NCBI GenBank assembly: GCA_964036315.1
Contig: OZ038478.1
Span: forward strand, 140,564,656-140,628,655
Source of the DNA: Acanthosepion esculentum
Taxonomy: Eukaryota > Mollusca > Cephalopoda > Sepiida > Sepiidae
Length of the DNA: 64,000 nucleotides
Direction of reading: 5' to 3'
The translations under genes and the position numbers were made by a program. This document shows, piece after piece, positions 20,954 to 31,900 of the stretch (positions are counted from its first letter, which is position 1; every line of letters begins with the position of its first letter). The notes under the pieces are model-generated. The model was given only the letters and a program-made list of their open reading frames with translations. It had not been told where the DNA came from and searched no databases.

Positions 20954-21450
20954 CCCAGATCCTGTTACGGAGATAGGACCTGTTACAATTTTATGGAACT
21001 GCACTGCACACACAGACAGAACAATCAAAGCTAATCCCCCAGACATTGTTATTAGAGACCGCAAACAAAATAATATGCCTCCTTATTGATATGTCAGTCC
21101 CTGCAGTCTGCAATGTATCTTTGAAGATCTTCAAAAAGCTATCAAAATACAAGGACATTGAAATCGAAATCTCAAAAATGTGGCACATGGAAACATCAAC
21201 TCTCCCTGTTGTAGTTGGAGCCCTCGGATTGGTTGGAAAAGATCCCAATAGACTTATTGAAGGGATTCCTGGAAGCCAATGCCTTAGCGAAATACAAAAA
21301 ATTGTTCTCTCAAGTATAACCTACAAATTACAAACGGCTTTATGTATGTAAATTTTTTTGTGTCAGTGGAAAATTTCATGATGCCATTTCTGACCTTAGG
21401 TCTCTGGGCAGGACCCGGAAAGAAATGAGTACACACCGGAAATCAAAGGA

Positions 21451-21451
<1 letters not shown>
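20954..21451 (+). pseudogene. R4/Dong-like LINE 3' end, copy B (restriction-like endonuclease part)
   Basis: A 5'-truncated copy that starts right after (AAT)n and aligns with 22780-23264 of copy C. It encodes the C-terminal endonuclease region: a PDIVIRDR segment at about 21037, IDMSVPAVCNV near 21085, and the closing TLPVVVGALGLVGK segment around 21199-21240. One stretch (21046-21351) is open. The family's C-terminal endonuclease nicks the target for primed reverse transcription. A base change just after the PD motif shifts the frame. It is followed at once by another (AAT)n array. Confidence 0.7.

Positions 21452-21502
<51 letters not shown>
21452..21502. repeat. (AAT)n array between Dong-like copies B and C
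   Basis: 17 AAT units. Copy B ends and copy C begins exactly at its borders. Confidence 0.93.
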
Positions 21503-23264
21503 GAAATGTCCAAATATTTGCCTGTGGTAGTAAATTTCTTTAAGCACAGCATGGAAAAGTGGAACAGCACACTATAAATAAATCACACCAAAGGCACTGC
21601 CATCTTCAACCGTCTGAATATTCGATGCGGAATCTTTCAAGGAGACTCTCTGTCAGCCCTTTTGTTTTGTTTGCCCTTAATCACCCTTAAGCGGGAACTA
21701 AACAACAGTAGATATGCTTACAAAAATATTCTAAAATGTTTCGGACGACTTAGGTATGGAGTTCTGATTAGATAAATGTGCAAAAGTGACATTCAAGAAA
21801 GGGAGAATTGCAGAAACACCCTCAATAGATTTAGACTTTGTTACAAAAGTTAGGGAACTGGAAGAAAAAGAAGCATATAAATACCTAGGAATTAGCGAAG
21901 GAGATGGTATACAACATAGCCAAATGAAGGAGAAGGTAAGAAAGGAGCACTACAGGCGTGTGCGTCTGGTACTAAGTAACGAGCTGAATTTAAAAAAAAA
22001 AACAGAACATCAGCCATAAAGACCTTGGCTGTCCCTGTGGTGCAATATAGCTTTAACATCCTTAATTGGACGATAGCTTCTCACTTGTAACCGCATGCAT
22101 CATCCCAAAGCAGATCGTCTGTATGGGTCTAGATCCGAAGGTGGCAGAGGATTAGTTCAACTCGAACTGTCCTACAAAACTAAAACGGTTGGTCTTCAAT
22201 GAAACTGGAAACTACAGATGGTTGGGTGAGTCAAAGAACATGAAAGTAGTAAGCGTCTTTATTCCGTAATAAAGGAAGCCAACAAGTTCAAAATGGTGTT
22301 TTAATTTGACGTAGAAATACAAGTAAAGCACAATAAAGCGGCCGAAGCTGCAAAATACATAGAAAAAAAGCAAAGACCAATGCAACAGACCAGATACAGA
22401 AACAATGGCAAGATAAACCGCTTCATGGCCAATACTCTGCCCGTACCAAAGAAGCTGATGTAGAAAAACATCGTACCCAACAGGGGCTACGTAGTGTGGG
22501 GTTAAAAGCTGAAACTGAAAGTTTTATCCCTGCTGCATAGGACCAGTTCTTGTTAAATAAAAATTATCAAGAAAACCTATTACAATATTATGTTAGCCCA
22601 AAATGCTGGTTCTGTGATAAATATCCAGAAACAGTTGATCATCTTGTATCAGGTTGCACGGTATTGACACCAACTGAATATAAAACCCGGCAGGACAGAG
22701 TTGGCCAATATCTGCACTGGAAAATCTGTAACTTTTACGAGAAGGAAACTGAAAGAAATTGTTATCAATACCACCCAAACCCGGTTACCGAGATAGGACC
22801 TTTGACAATTTTATGGAACTACACAATACATACAAACAGAATAATCAAAGCTACCCACCCAGACATTCTTATTAGAGACCGCAAAAAGTCCCTCCTTATC
22901 GATATGGCAGTTCTTGCAGACTGTAATGTACCTTTAAAGATTTTCAAATTACAAGGACCTTGAAACTTAATTCTCAAAAATGTGGTACATAGGAACATCA
23001 ACAATCCCTGTTGTAGTTGGATCTCTCGGATTACTTGGAAAATATTCCAGTAAACACATTGAAGGGATTCCTGGAAGGCCATACCTTAAAGAAATACAAA
23101 ACATTGTTCTCACAAGTACAGCCCACACCTTATGAAGTGTTTTATCTATGTAAAATATGTTTGTGTTTTTTTTTCAGTCAGTGGAAAATTTCAAGATGCC
23201 CTTTCCAACCGTAGGTCTCTGGACGCGACACAGAACGAAATGTGTACGCACCAGAAATCAAAGG
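21503..23264 (+). pseudogene. R4/Dong-like LINE, copy C (RT to endonuclease), 5'-truncated
   Basis: Begins inside the RT domain directly after (AAT)n. Recognisable parts in order are GIFQGDSLSALLFCL (RT block) near 21629, an open stretch at 21786-22019 with EAYKYLGISEGDGIQHSQMKE, NWTIA near 22058, a CCHC finger C-x2-C-x7-H-x4-C starting at 22604, then the restriction-like endonuclease with HPDILIRDR and LLIDMAV around 22855-22910. The final segment STIPVVVGSLGLLGK lies near 22998-23040. The CCHC plus PD-type nuclease C-terminus marks the R2 superfamily. I favour the R4/Dong clade because of the TAA-repeat borders. Stops and frameshifts are frequent, and the longest intact piece is 22550-22963. 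Confidence 0.75.
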
Positions 23265-23265
23265 A

Positions 23266-23337
<72 letters not shown>

Positions 23338-23352
23338 AAGAAGAAGAAGAAA
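23265..23352. repeat. (AAT)n then (AAG)n microsatellite, 3' border of copy C
   Basis: AAT units to about 23308 change to AAG units to about 23352. The AAT part follows the same GAAATCAAAGGAA end that precedes the array after copy B, so it is the tail or target of the element. Confidence 0.92.
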
Positions 23353-24169
23353 ACCAAAATATTAAGTAACATTGCCTGAATGAAGACTTCAGTGATGAAT
23401 TTAGGGATAAAATATATTTCACAACGTAAATGAAGATCAACATTTTTAGATGAAGCATAATTAAAAAGAAACACTAATTAGATATAAATGTTATCGCTCT
23501 TTAATTTTATAACATTTGTTGGTCGGTGAATCGAACCATTGGACGAAGTGAATATTCGATTTAACTCTTTCATTGAAGCTAGTTTTTGTACAAATCACAT
23601 TCGCTGTTATGATTACCTTCTAAATTTTATATATTGTGTATAAATAAGGACTATATCCAGGCGTGTCAATCGTGAAGGATTAATTCAACTATTAGATTCA
23701 GCGATTGATGCCGATGTCGACTGATGATTGCTTTCAATTTCTATTGACGTTGAAATAATAATGTACTCTCAAATGAAAAAAAACGAGTAAATTATTAGGA
23801 CAGATATTAGATTAAAAATTGCGGTGTCTTTTTCCCCATGTGCTTTACTTTGTTTTCATAAACAAGTCAAAAATATTATACTTTTCGCATTTGACAAGTA
23901 AATATTGAGAGCATCTTAGACCAAAGTCATGCGAGCTCTTAAAACAATAATATTATCTTACCGACATTTGAATTTAGAACCGCAAGGTCCGACTCAATCA
24001 AAATATTATCATTATTCGCACGCACACACGCATATCTATCTATCTATCTATCTGATAAAAATATAGTTTTAAGATATGCTATAGTTATGGGTGAAACTGG
24101 TAAATATCAGAGACAAATATATGTAATATAAAATTGACAACTGAAGTTATTGGCGACTGTTTGATGGTG

Positions 24170-24170
<1 letters not shown>
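23353..24170. other. Region without recognisable gene; (ATCT)n at 24033-24053
   Basis: AT-rich DNA with a short ATCT tetranucleotide run. TATAAATAAGGAC near 23638 resembles a TATA element but no gene follows. Confidence 0.5.

Positions 24171-24215
<45 letters not shown>
24171..24215. repeat. (TA)n microsatellite
   Basis: A pure TA dinucleotide run. Confidence 0.92.
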
Positions 24216-24219
<4 letters not shown>

Positions 24220-24239
24220 CAGCGTGATTGAAAATAAAC

Positions 24240-24475
24240 TACTTATTTCATTATGAACGGCTAGAAGTGCTGACTTAACGTCCTGTGACATTTTTCTTTG
24301 GGGTTGGTTAAAGGAGCAAGTCTAATATACAAAACCAAGAATTTGGAAGAACAATCTTGAATACACGAACTTATGTCTTCTGTATTACAAGTCTTCCTGG
24401 TGTAATCAGTTAACACTATTCCTGAGAGGCTCGAGAATCTGGTAGCAAAATGAACTGCCCATATCGAATATTAAA
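24240..24475 (+). pseudogene. Mariner-type transposase C-terminal remnant
   Basis: The plus-strand translation reads RSADLTSCDIFLWGWLKEQV, then after short disrupted stretches TKPR and IPERLENLVAK, and finally an AHIEY-like end. This follows the order of the C-terminus of mariner-like transposases of the type SPDLTPCDFFLWGYLK...RLE...HIEH. There the Asp after TPC is the third catalytic acid of the DDD/E core. The first two acidic residues and the DNA-binding domain are absent, and stops interrupt what remains. It begins just after a (TA)n tract. Confidence 0.6.
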
Positions 24476-24479
24476 TAAA

Positions 24480-24820
24480 ACCTCATGCTAAATTCTTTCT
24501 TCTCATATACATTTCTTGTAAAAATTATTATATATAAATAAATTATAATTATTTTACTTTTCAGCATATATATATATAGGAGATTTTATATTAGAAGTAC
24601 CAAAAATTAATTTAAAATGAGGTAGTATCAGCACATATTATCTTTCAACAACAATGCGTATCGCAACAGAACATCTCTTCCTAAATATTTTTGACACTTA
24701 AAAGATGTTAAAAAAACCCTTATGGTAAAATGAAAAATATTAAAAACAAAATAGAATTTGTAAATCCTTACATGATCTATGTCCTCTGTGTTTACAAGAA
24801 AAACTACATATAAAGTTTCC
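24480..24820. other. Region without recognisable gene
   Basis: AT-rich DNA between the transposase remnant and the Jockey-like RT fragment. No feature seen. Confidence 0.55.
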
Positions 24821-24825
24821 TAACA

Positions 24826-25775
24826 ATGTACCAATCTCTTCATAATAACGGAGATGCTCATGCCGTGGCCCTAGACATCTCCAAAGCGTTTGATAGGGTT
24901 TGGCATGTCGGCCTTCGTCGCAAGCTTCAGGGTTATGGTATTACAGGTCGACTGTTTGACCTAATACAATCATTCCTGTTAGACCATGAATTGAAGATCG
25001 TTCTCAACGGATTCTCCCCCAGCTCATATCCCACGAACGCAGGTGTTCCTCAAGGCTCCATCCTAGGCCCTACTCTGTTCCTTATATTCATAAATGATCT
25101 TCCAGACGCCATAGATTGCCAAGTTGACATCTACGCAGACGACACCACAATTTACCCCTGCCTCAAAAACAAATCTAGTGTCACTGACAAAATTAACCCG
25201 GCCGTTCGTCTCGAAAAGTACCTCCAATCGTTTGTGAATTGGGGCAGGAATTAACGCCTCAAAAACAAAACTGCTCTCTATTAATCACCACAGGGATCTT
25301 TCCCTGCATCCCACGAGAATGTCTGAAGCTCAACTTCTCGAGACCTCCTCGGTCTCACGCTGACTGCTGACCTGAGATGGAACAAATACATTGTCTATTG
25401 CTTCATCCACCGCAAGGAAAGTTGGCTCCTTGTGCTGGGCCAGGAAACTTTTCTTCCCGGAGTCGATCCTTCAAATCTACAAATACACTATTCGCCTTTG
25501 CATGGAGTATTGCTGCCATATATTGTCTGGGGCCCCTTCTGTTTGCTTCTGGGTTCTTGATAAGATCCAGAGACGGATTTGCAAAGTGGTTGGCTCTGAT
25601 CTGGCATCTCGTCTAATGTCAATCGATATCTCCAATTGCCTTGATCTATCCACTATCCCTCTCCACTTCCTTTTCTCTATCTGCTCTCGCTCCAAATCTT
25701 CTGTAACCACTTGCGTGCTTGTGGCTTCCGGCCTGGCTTGGGGGGAAATACTTAAAAATAAAATAAAATAAAAAA
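24826..25775 (+). pseudogene. Jockey/CR1-like LINE fragment, copy 2 (RT core and truncated C-terminus)
   Basis: The open part 24826-25254 encodes the RT palm: LDISKAFDRVW (first catalytic Asp), GVPQGSILGPTLFLIFINDLPD, then YADDTTIY with the catalytic Asp pair at about 25136-25143. The frame then stops. The following 520 bp carry the post-RT region in shifting frames, including a MEYCCHIL.GAPS-like piece and DKIQRRICKVVG. Compared with copy 1 at 14.5-15.0 kb, about 290 bp are missing at 25614. The DNA jumps from the CTGGCATCTCGTCT block to the AATGTCAATCG block. It ends in an AAAATAAAATAAAATA-type tail at 25755-25780, fitting target-primed insertion. Confidence 0.8.
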
Positions 25776-25780
25776 TAAAG

Positions 25781-26799
25781 TCCAGTTAAACCAAAGAAAT
25801 GAATTAACGGTGTTATGCCAGTATTGCCTATTTTATTACCTTAAATTATAGTTAAACAATTTTTCATAAATAATTACGCATTACAATTACATAGCCATTG
25901 TTTTATTAGCATATATTGATTCATCCAATATTTAATTGATTTATTCAACTTTAATATTGCCATGTTTTGCCGTCTATTAAGTATAATTAGTATCGTATAT
26001 AGATGTTCCATATTTTTTACTTTAACTATTGGCCCCTTTAAGAAGCTTCCAGTGTATATAAAAAACAATTTTTTTCATGGTAAATTTATTTCTACTTCAA
26101 TAAATATGAACACCACACTTGGCTACATACATAATATATTTGTCGCTGACATGTCTAGAACTTCAGTTTATCTTGGCATGCGTTAGTAACCCACCTACCT
26201 CCACCCTTTGACCTTATTTTTTCTAATTTAGCTTAGATCTGACTTTTAAGTGACGAATCTAGACATACCCACTAGTACATTTTTAATTCTGACTTTATGC
26301 ACCCCGCTTTTAACTTTCAAAATAGGTAACGATTTGTTTTCACATTTCCTACTTAAATAATTATTATCATATATTTTCTACCATCACTTGAGTGAGAACT
26401 GTTATATTTTGGAAAAATGGAAGTGTTTGTATAGCGATGTAAAAATTTTTTATTGTAATGTATTATAATAAAAATATTATAATGGACTCTCTCGTCGGTT
26501 TCGACGTATGAAGATCTGACAGCTTAATTGATTCAGTCATGAAATTTTGTGTGATGATCTTAAGTAGCATTTAAGACCCACTAGTGATTTACAAAGGAGG
26601 CTGCATATGGAGCAAGAGTGAGGATTATGAGATTAGATCCCTTTTAGATTGGCTGACCTTTTAGTTCTTGCACTGGCTTCTTGAAGATAATTCAAACAAG
26701 CAGATTGAAAACTGCTGAGTCCACTAAAACACTTTGATCTCCATTCTACGCGCTCTAAGGCTAAGCGATCAAGCGTGTTTTATTGTATATTGACAGCTG

Positions 26800-26857
<58 letters not shown>

Positions 26858-28734
26858 AAATTCACAGTTCCTGTTAAATTCATCCGATACCGTCCATGTG
26901 AATGTCATTCTATTTTTCTAATTTTCAAATAAGATATTCTACATTGAGATCAAAGTTTAGATTAAATCTTCAAAATTCATGTCTTGTTCTCTTTTTGTCC
27001 AAGTACATTCAACTATCTAAGTCATTATCAAGACCTGCTTGTAGTCAGTGGTTTAGACAAGATTTATGCCGCAAGATGTATACCATATCCTGTGTATAGT
27101 ATGATTGGCAGAAAGCATTGTTAATGTATATATTTGAGCATCGCAACATACTCTCATCTCGAATGTTATACATGATAGAAGCTGCTACAAATTTTTCAGC
27201 ATTGACACAGCGCATAAAAGGGCAAAATGAATCGTGAATGTATCATGCAGTGCGAAATGTGGATGCTAGTTGTTAACAGTCGCTTACAAATGTTTCTGTA
27301 CGATGTTGAACATACTTTTTTTAAAGAGTTTTTGAAGAAATGTTGTTGATACTGAATTTTACCTGCAGATGTTTTGAAGCCTGCAGGTCATCCCGATAAT
27401 TCGCCTCCAACACCAAGGTCCCTTCCCGTAGGACTATTTACTGGCAGATTGGAAATAGTTTGAGGTGGAGCACACGATCTTATCACGGGAGTCCTGCAGT
27501 CGGATTTTAGACTGTTGATGATCATTGGAAAAAGAGCAACAACGATTCAAGTAAAGAAAGCTAGCACACGACGTAACTCGGTTATGCACGCGTGCAATCA
27601 GAACAAAGGACGTGACTATGAAATAAAATGATGAAGGAAATATAGAACAAGAGACGAAAATTAAACAAAAATAAAAGAATCGATAAAATATTTCAGAACA
27701 TATAAGTAAAAATTTAATTAAAAATACAAAATAAGCGAGAAACAGAAGGTGGAATTCTTAAAATAGATAAAAGTAAAACTGGAAGGGAAAAATGGTTTCC
27801 GTGTTTAAAATGACACGATAGGCACATGGCTGTCAGAAATATCAAATCTTTGTGGACTTTTCTGTTTCCGTTTATTTTTTCTTGCCTTTTTGTTTTCAAT
27901 CTTTTCTTTCTTTTCTTACAGCTTTCGGTTCTTTAAGTTTAAGCTTGATGATATCTCATGACAGTAGATGAGTTAACGGTAAGAAGAAGAAAGAGGAAAA
28001 AAAGAAGCACAGAAACAAGTACAGAACGTTCAGCGGGGGAGTAAGAAGAGAAAATGTACAAGAGCAAAGAGTTGAAAGAGTAAATGAAAGTATACATCTG
28101 ATAAATATATAAAGATATAACAAAGAATCATATTCATATAGAAAATAAAGCCTATAAAATAAATAGCTGATGCATTGGTTTATTCGAACAACGTTTAGCC
28201 GTTGTACCTTCTGATTGTGCCTATCCTCTTTGGCATCTTGACAGTTTTGAATCGATCTCTTTATTCAATCCTCAGGAGTAAATTGTTTTCATTCCACTGG
28301 CCCTGCTAGAGTATATCTCGTATAAATTTTCTTCGTGATACGATTTTCAATATCTGACCCAGGGGGTGTACTTAACAACAGCACCCATTCAAAGTCTCAA
28401 AGCTCAACCAAGTGATGTATTATTAAAACACCAAGCAAAATATGTACCAGCTGTCTATGCTATTTATTGTCATATGTAGATTTTAGTAAATGCTTATGTT
28501 AAGACATTTCTTTAATCTAATGACGACATGTATAGTTTCATAACTAATTCTGGTGCCGTAATAAAAATATTGAACAATAATTATAGTTGTATTTTGAGGT
28601 CAACTGCAAATAATTTTCGTATAATTAAGCAACATTTTGGAGGACTAACTGACATGAGCAGGATATTATTATTCACTTAGCTTTTAATCTAAATTAGTAT
28701 TTGCATTTAAAAATGGAATATTTCAGGTATTATC
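25781..28734. other. Region without recognisable gene; (TA)n at 26803-26853
   Basis: About 3 kb of AT-rich DNA with one long TA run. Segments at 26490-26800 and 27120-27620 have a more balanced composition and could be dispersed repeats, but nothing in the window allows this to be tested. No supported coding region. Confidence 0.5.
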
Positions 28735-28960
28735 AAAGAACAGATGAAGAAAGAAAGATGGTTTGAATGAAGAAAGAAATAATGAAATAAATGATGATGT
28801 AAAGAAAGAAACAAAGAACGTTAGAATTGAAGAAAAAGAATTAAATAACAGATGAACTGAAAAGAAAAAAGAAAGAACAAAGTAATGAAAGAAGTAATAG
28901 ATGAACTGAAGAGAGAAAGAAAAACAATAGAAAGAAAGGATGAAATAAAGACAAAAGTAA
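28735..28960. repeat. Left edge of the array, decayed units
   Basis: Units are irregular here (GATGAACTGAAAAG, AATGAAAGAAGTAATAG and similar). They become regular 27-mers after about 28,960. Such edge decay is expected where unequal exchange no longer homogenises units. Confidence 0.75.
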
Positions 28961-31900
28961 GAAAGGATGAAATAAAAACAAAAGAAAGAATGAATGAAAT
29001 AAAGACAAAAGAAAGAATGAATGAAATAAAGACAAAAGAAAGAATGAATGAAATAAGGATAAAAGAAAGAATGAAATAAAGACAAAAGAAAGAAAGAATG
29101 AAATAAAGACAAAAGAAAGAAAGAATGAAATAAAGACAAAGGAAAGAAAGAATGAAATAAAGACAAAAGAAAGAAAGGATGAAATAAAGACAATACAAAG
29201 AATGAATGAAATAAAGATAAAAGAAAGAATGAAATAAAGACAAAAGAAAGAAAGGATGAAATAAAGACAAAAGAAAGAATGAATGAAATAAAGACAAAAG
29301 AAAGAATGAATGAAATAAAGACTAAAGTAAGAATGAAATAAAGACAAAAGAAAGAAAGAATGAAATAAAGACAAAAGTAAGAAAGGATGAAATAAAGACA
29401 AAAGAAAGAAAGAATGAAATAAAGACAAAAGAAAGAAAGAATGAAATAAAGACAAAAGAAAGAAAGAATGAAATACAGACAAAAGAAAGAAAGGATGAAA
29501 TAAAGACAAAAGAAAGAAAGGATGAAATAAAGACAAAAGAAAGAAAGAATGAAATACAGACAAAAGAAAGAAAGGATGAAATACAGACAAAAGAAAGAAA
29601 GGATGAAATAAAGACAAAAGAAAGAAAGAATGAAATAAAGACAAAAGAAAGAAAGATTGAAATAAAGACAAAAGAAAGAAAGAATGAAATAAAGACAAAA
29701 GAAAGAAAGAATGAAATACAGACAAAAGAAAGAAAGAATGAAATAAAGACAAAAGAAAGAAAGAATGAAATAAAGACAAAAGAAAGAAAGGATGAAATAA
29801 AGACAAAAGAAAGAAAGAATGAAATAAAGACAAAAGAAAGAAAGAATGAAATAAAGACAAAAGAAAGAAAGGATGAAATAAAGACAAAAGAAAGAAAGAA
29901 TGAAATAAAGACAAAAGAAAGAAAGGATGAAATAAAGACAAAAGAAAGAAAGAATGAAATAAAGACAAAAGAAAGAAAGGATGAAATAAAGACAAAAGAA
30001 AGAAAGAATGAAATAAAGACAAAAGAAAGAAAGAATGAAATAAAGACAAAAGAAAGAAAGAATGAAATAAAGACAAAAGAAAGAAAGAATGAAATAAAGA
30101 CAAAAGAAAGAAAGAATGAAATAAAGACAAAAGAAAGAAAGAATGAAATAAAGACAAAAGAAAGAAAGGATGAAATAAAGACAAAAGAAAGAAAGAATGA
30201 AATAAAGACAAAAGAAAGAAAGAATGAAATACAGACAAAAGAAAGAAAGGATGAAATAAAGACAAAAGAAAGAAAGGATGAAATAAAGACAAAAGAAAGA
30301 AAGAATGAAATAAAGACAAAAGAAAGAAAGGATGAAATAAAGACAATAGAAAGAATGAATGAAATAAAGATAAAAGAAAGAAAGGATGAAATAAAGACAA
30401 AAGAAAGAAAGAATGAAATAAAGACAAAAGAAAGAAAGAATGAAATAAAGACAAAAGAAAGAAAGGATGAAATAAAGACAAAAGAAAGAAAGAATGAAAT
30501 AAAGACAAAAGAAAGAAAGAATGAAATACAGACAAAAGAAAGAAAGGATGAAATAAAGACAAAAGAAAGAAAGGATGAAATAAAGACAAAAGAAAGAAAG
30601 GATGAAATAAAGACAAAAGTAAGAAAGAATGAAATACAGACAAAAGAAAGAAAGGATGAAATAAAGACAAAAGAAAGAAAGGATGAAATAAAGACAAAAG
30701 AAAGAAAGAATGAAATACAGACAAAAGAAAGAAAGGATGAAATAAAGACAAAAGAAAGAAAGGATGAAATAAAGACAATAGAAAGAATGAATGAAATAAA
30801 GATAAAAGAAAGAATGAAATAAAGACAAAAGAAAGAAAGAATGAAATACAGACAAAAGAAAGAAAGGATGAAATAAAGTCAAAAGAAAGAAAGAATGAAA
30901 TAAAGACAAAAGAAAGAAAGGATGAAATAAAGACAAAAGAAAGAAAGGATGAAATAAAGACAAAAGAAAGAAAGGATGAAATAAAGATAAAAGAAAGAAT
31001 GAAATAAAGACAAAAGAAAGAAAGAATGAAATAAAGACAAAAGAAAGAAAGGATGAAATAAAGACAATAGAAAGAATGAATGAAATAAAGATAAAAGAAA
31101 GAATGAAATAAAGACAAAAGAAAGAAAGGATGAAATAAAGACAAAAGAAAGAAAGAATGAAATACAGACAAAAGAAAGAAAGAATGAAATAAAGACAAAA
31201 GAAAGAAAGAATGAAATAAAGACAAAAGAAAGAAAGGATGAAATAAAGACAAAAGAAAGAAAGAATGAAATAAAGACAAAAGAAAGAAAGAATGAAATAA
31301 AGACAAAAGAAAGAAAGGATGAAATAAAGACAAAAGAAAGAAAGAATGAAATAAAGACAAAAGAAAGAAAGGATGAAATAAAGACAAAAGAAAGAAAGAA
31401 TGAAATAAAGACAAAAGAAAGAAAGGATGAAATAAAGACAAAAGAAAGAAAGAATGAAATAAAGACAAAAGAAAGAAAGAATGAAATAAAGACAAAAGAA
31501 AGAAAGAATGAAATAAAGACAAAAGAAAGAAAGAATGAAATAAAGACAAAAGAAAGAAAGAATGAAATAAAGACAAAAGAAAGAAAGAATGAAATAAAGA
31601 CAAAAGAAAGAAAGGATGAAATAAAGACAAAAGAAAGAAAGAATGAAATAAAGACAAAAGAAAGAAAGAATGAAATACAGACAAAAGAAAGAAAGGATGA
31701 AATAAAGACAAAAGAAAGAAAGGATGAAATAAAGACAAAAGAAAGAAAGGATGAAATAAAGACAAAAGAAAGAAAGGATGAAATAAAGACAAAAGTAAGA
31801 AAGAATGAAATACAGACAAAAGAAAGAAAGGATGAAATAAAGACAAAAGAAAGAAAGGATGAAATAAAGACAAAAGAAAGAAAGAATGAAATACAGACAA

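Noticed and set aside
23636..23655. TATAAATAAGGAC as a gene promoter
   Set aside because: No coding sequence or element boundary follows it; TATA-like strings are common in DNA this AT-rich.
30355..30822. Plus-strand KERKNEIKT-type open frames inside the array
   Set aside because: They end wherever a 4-bp GAAA change shifts the frame. That fits repeat geometry and not selection for coding.
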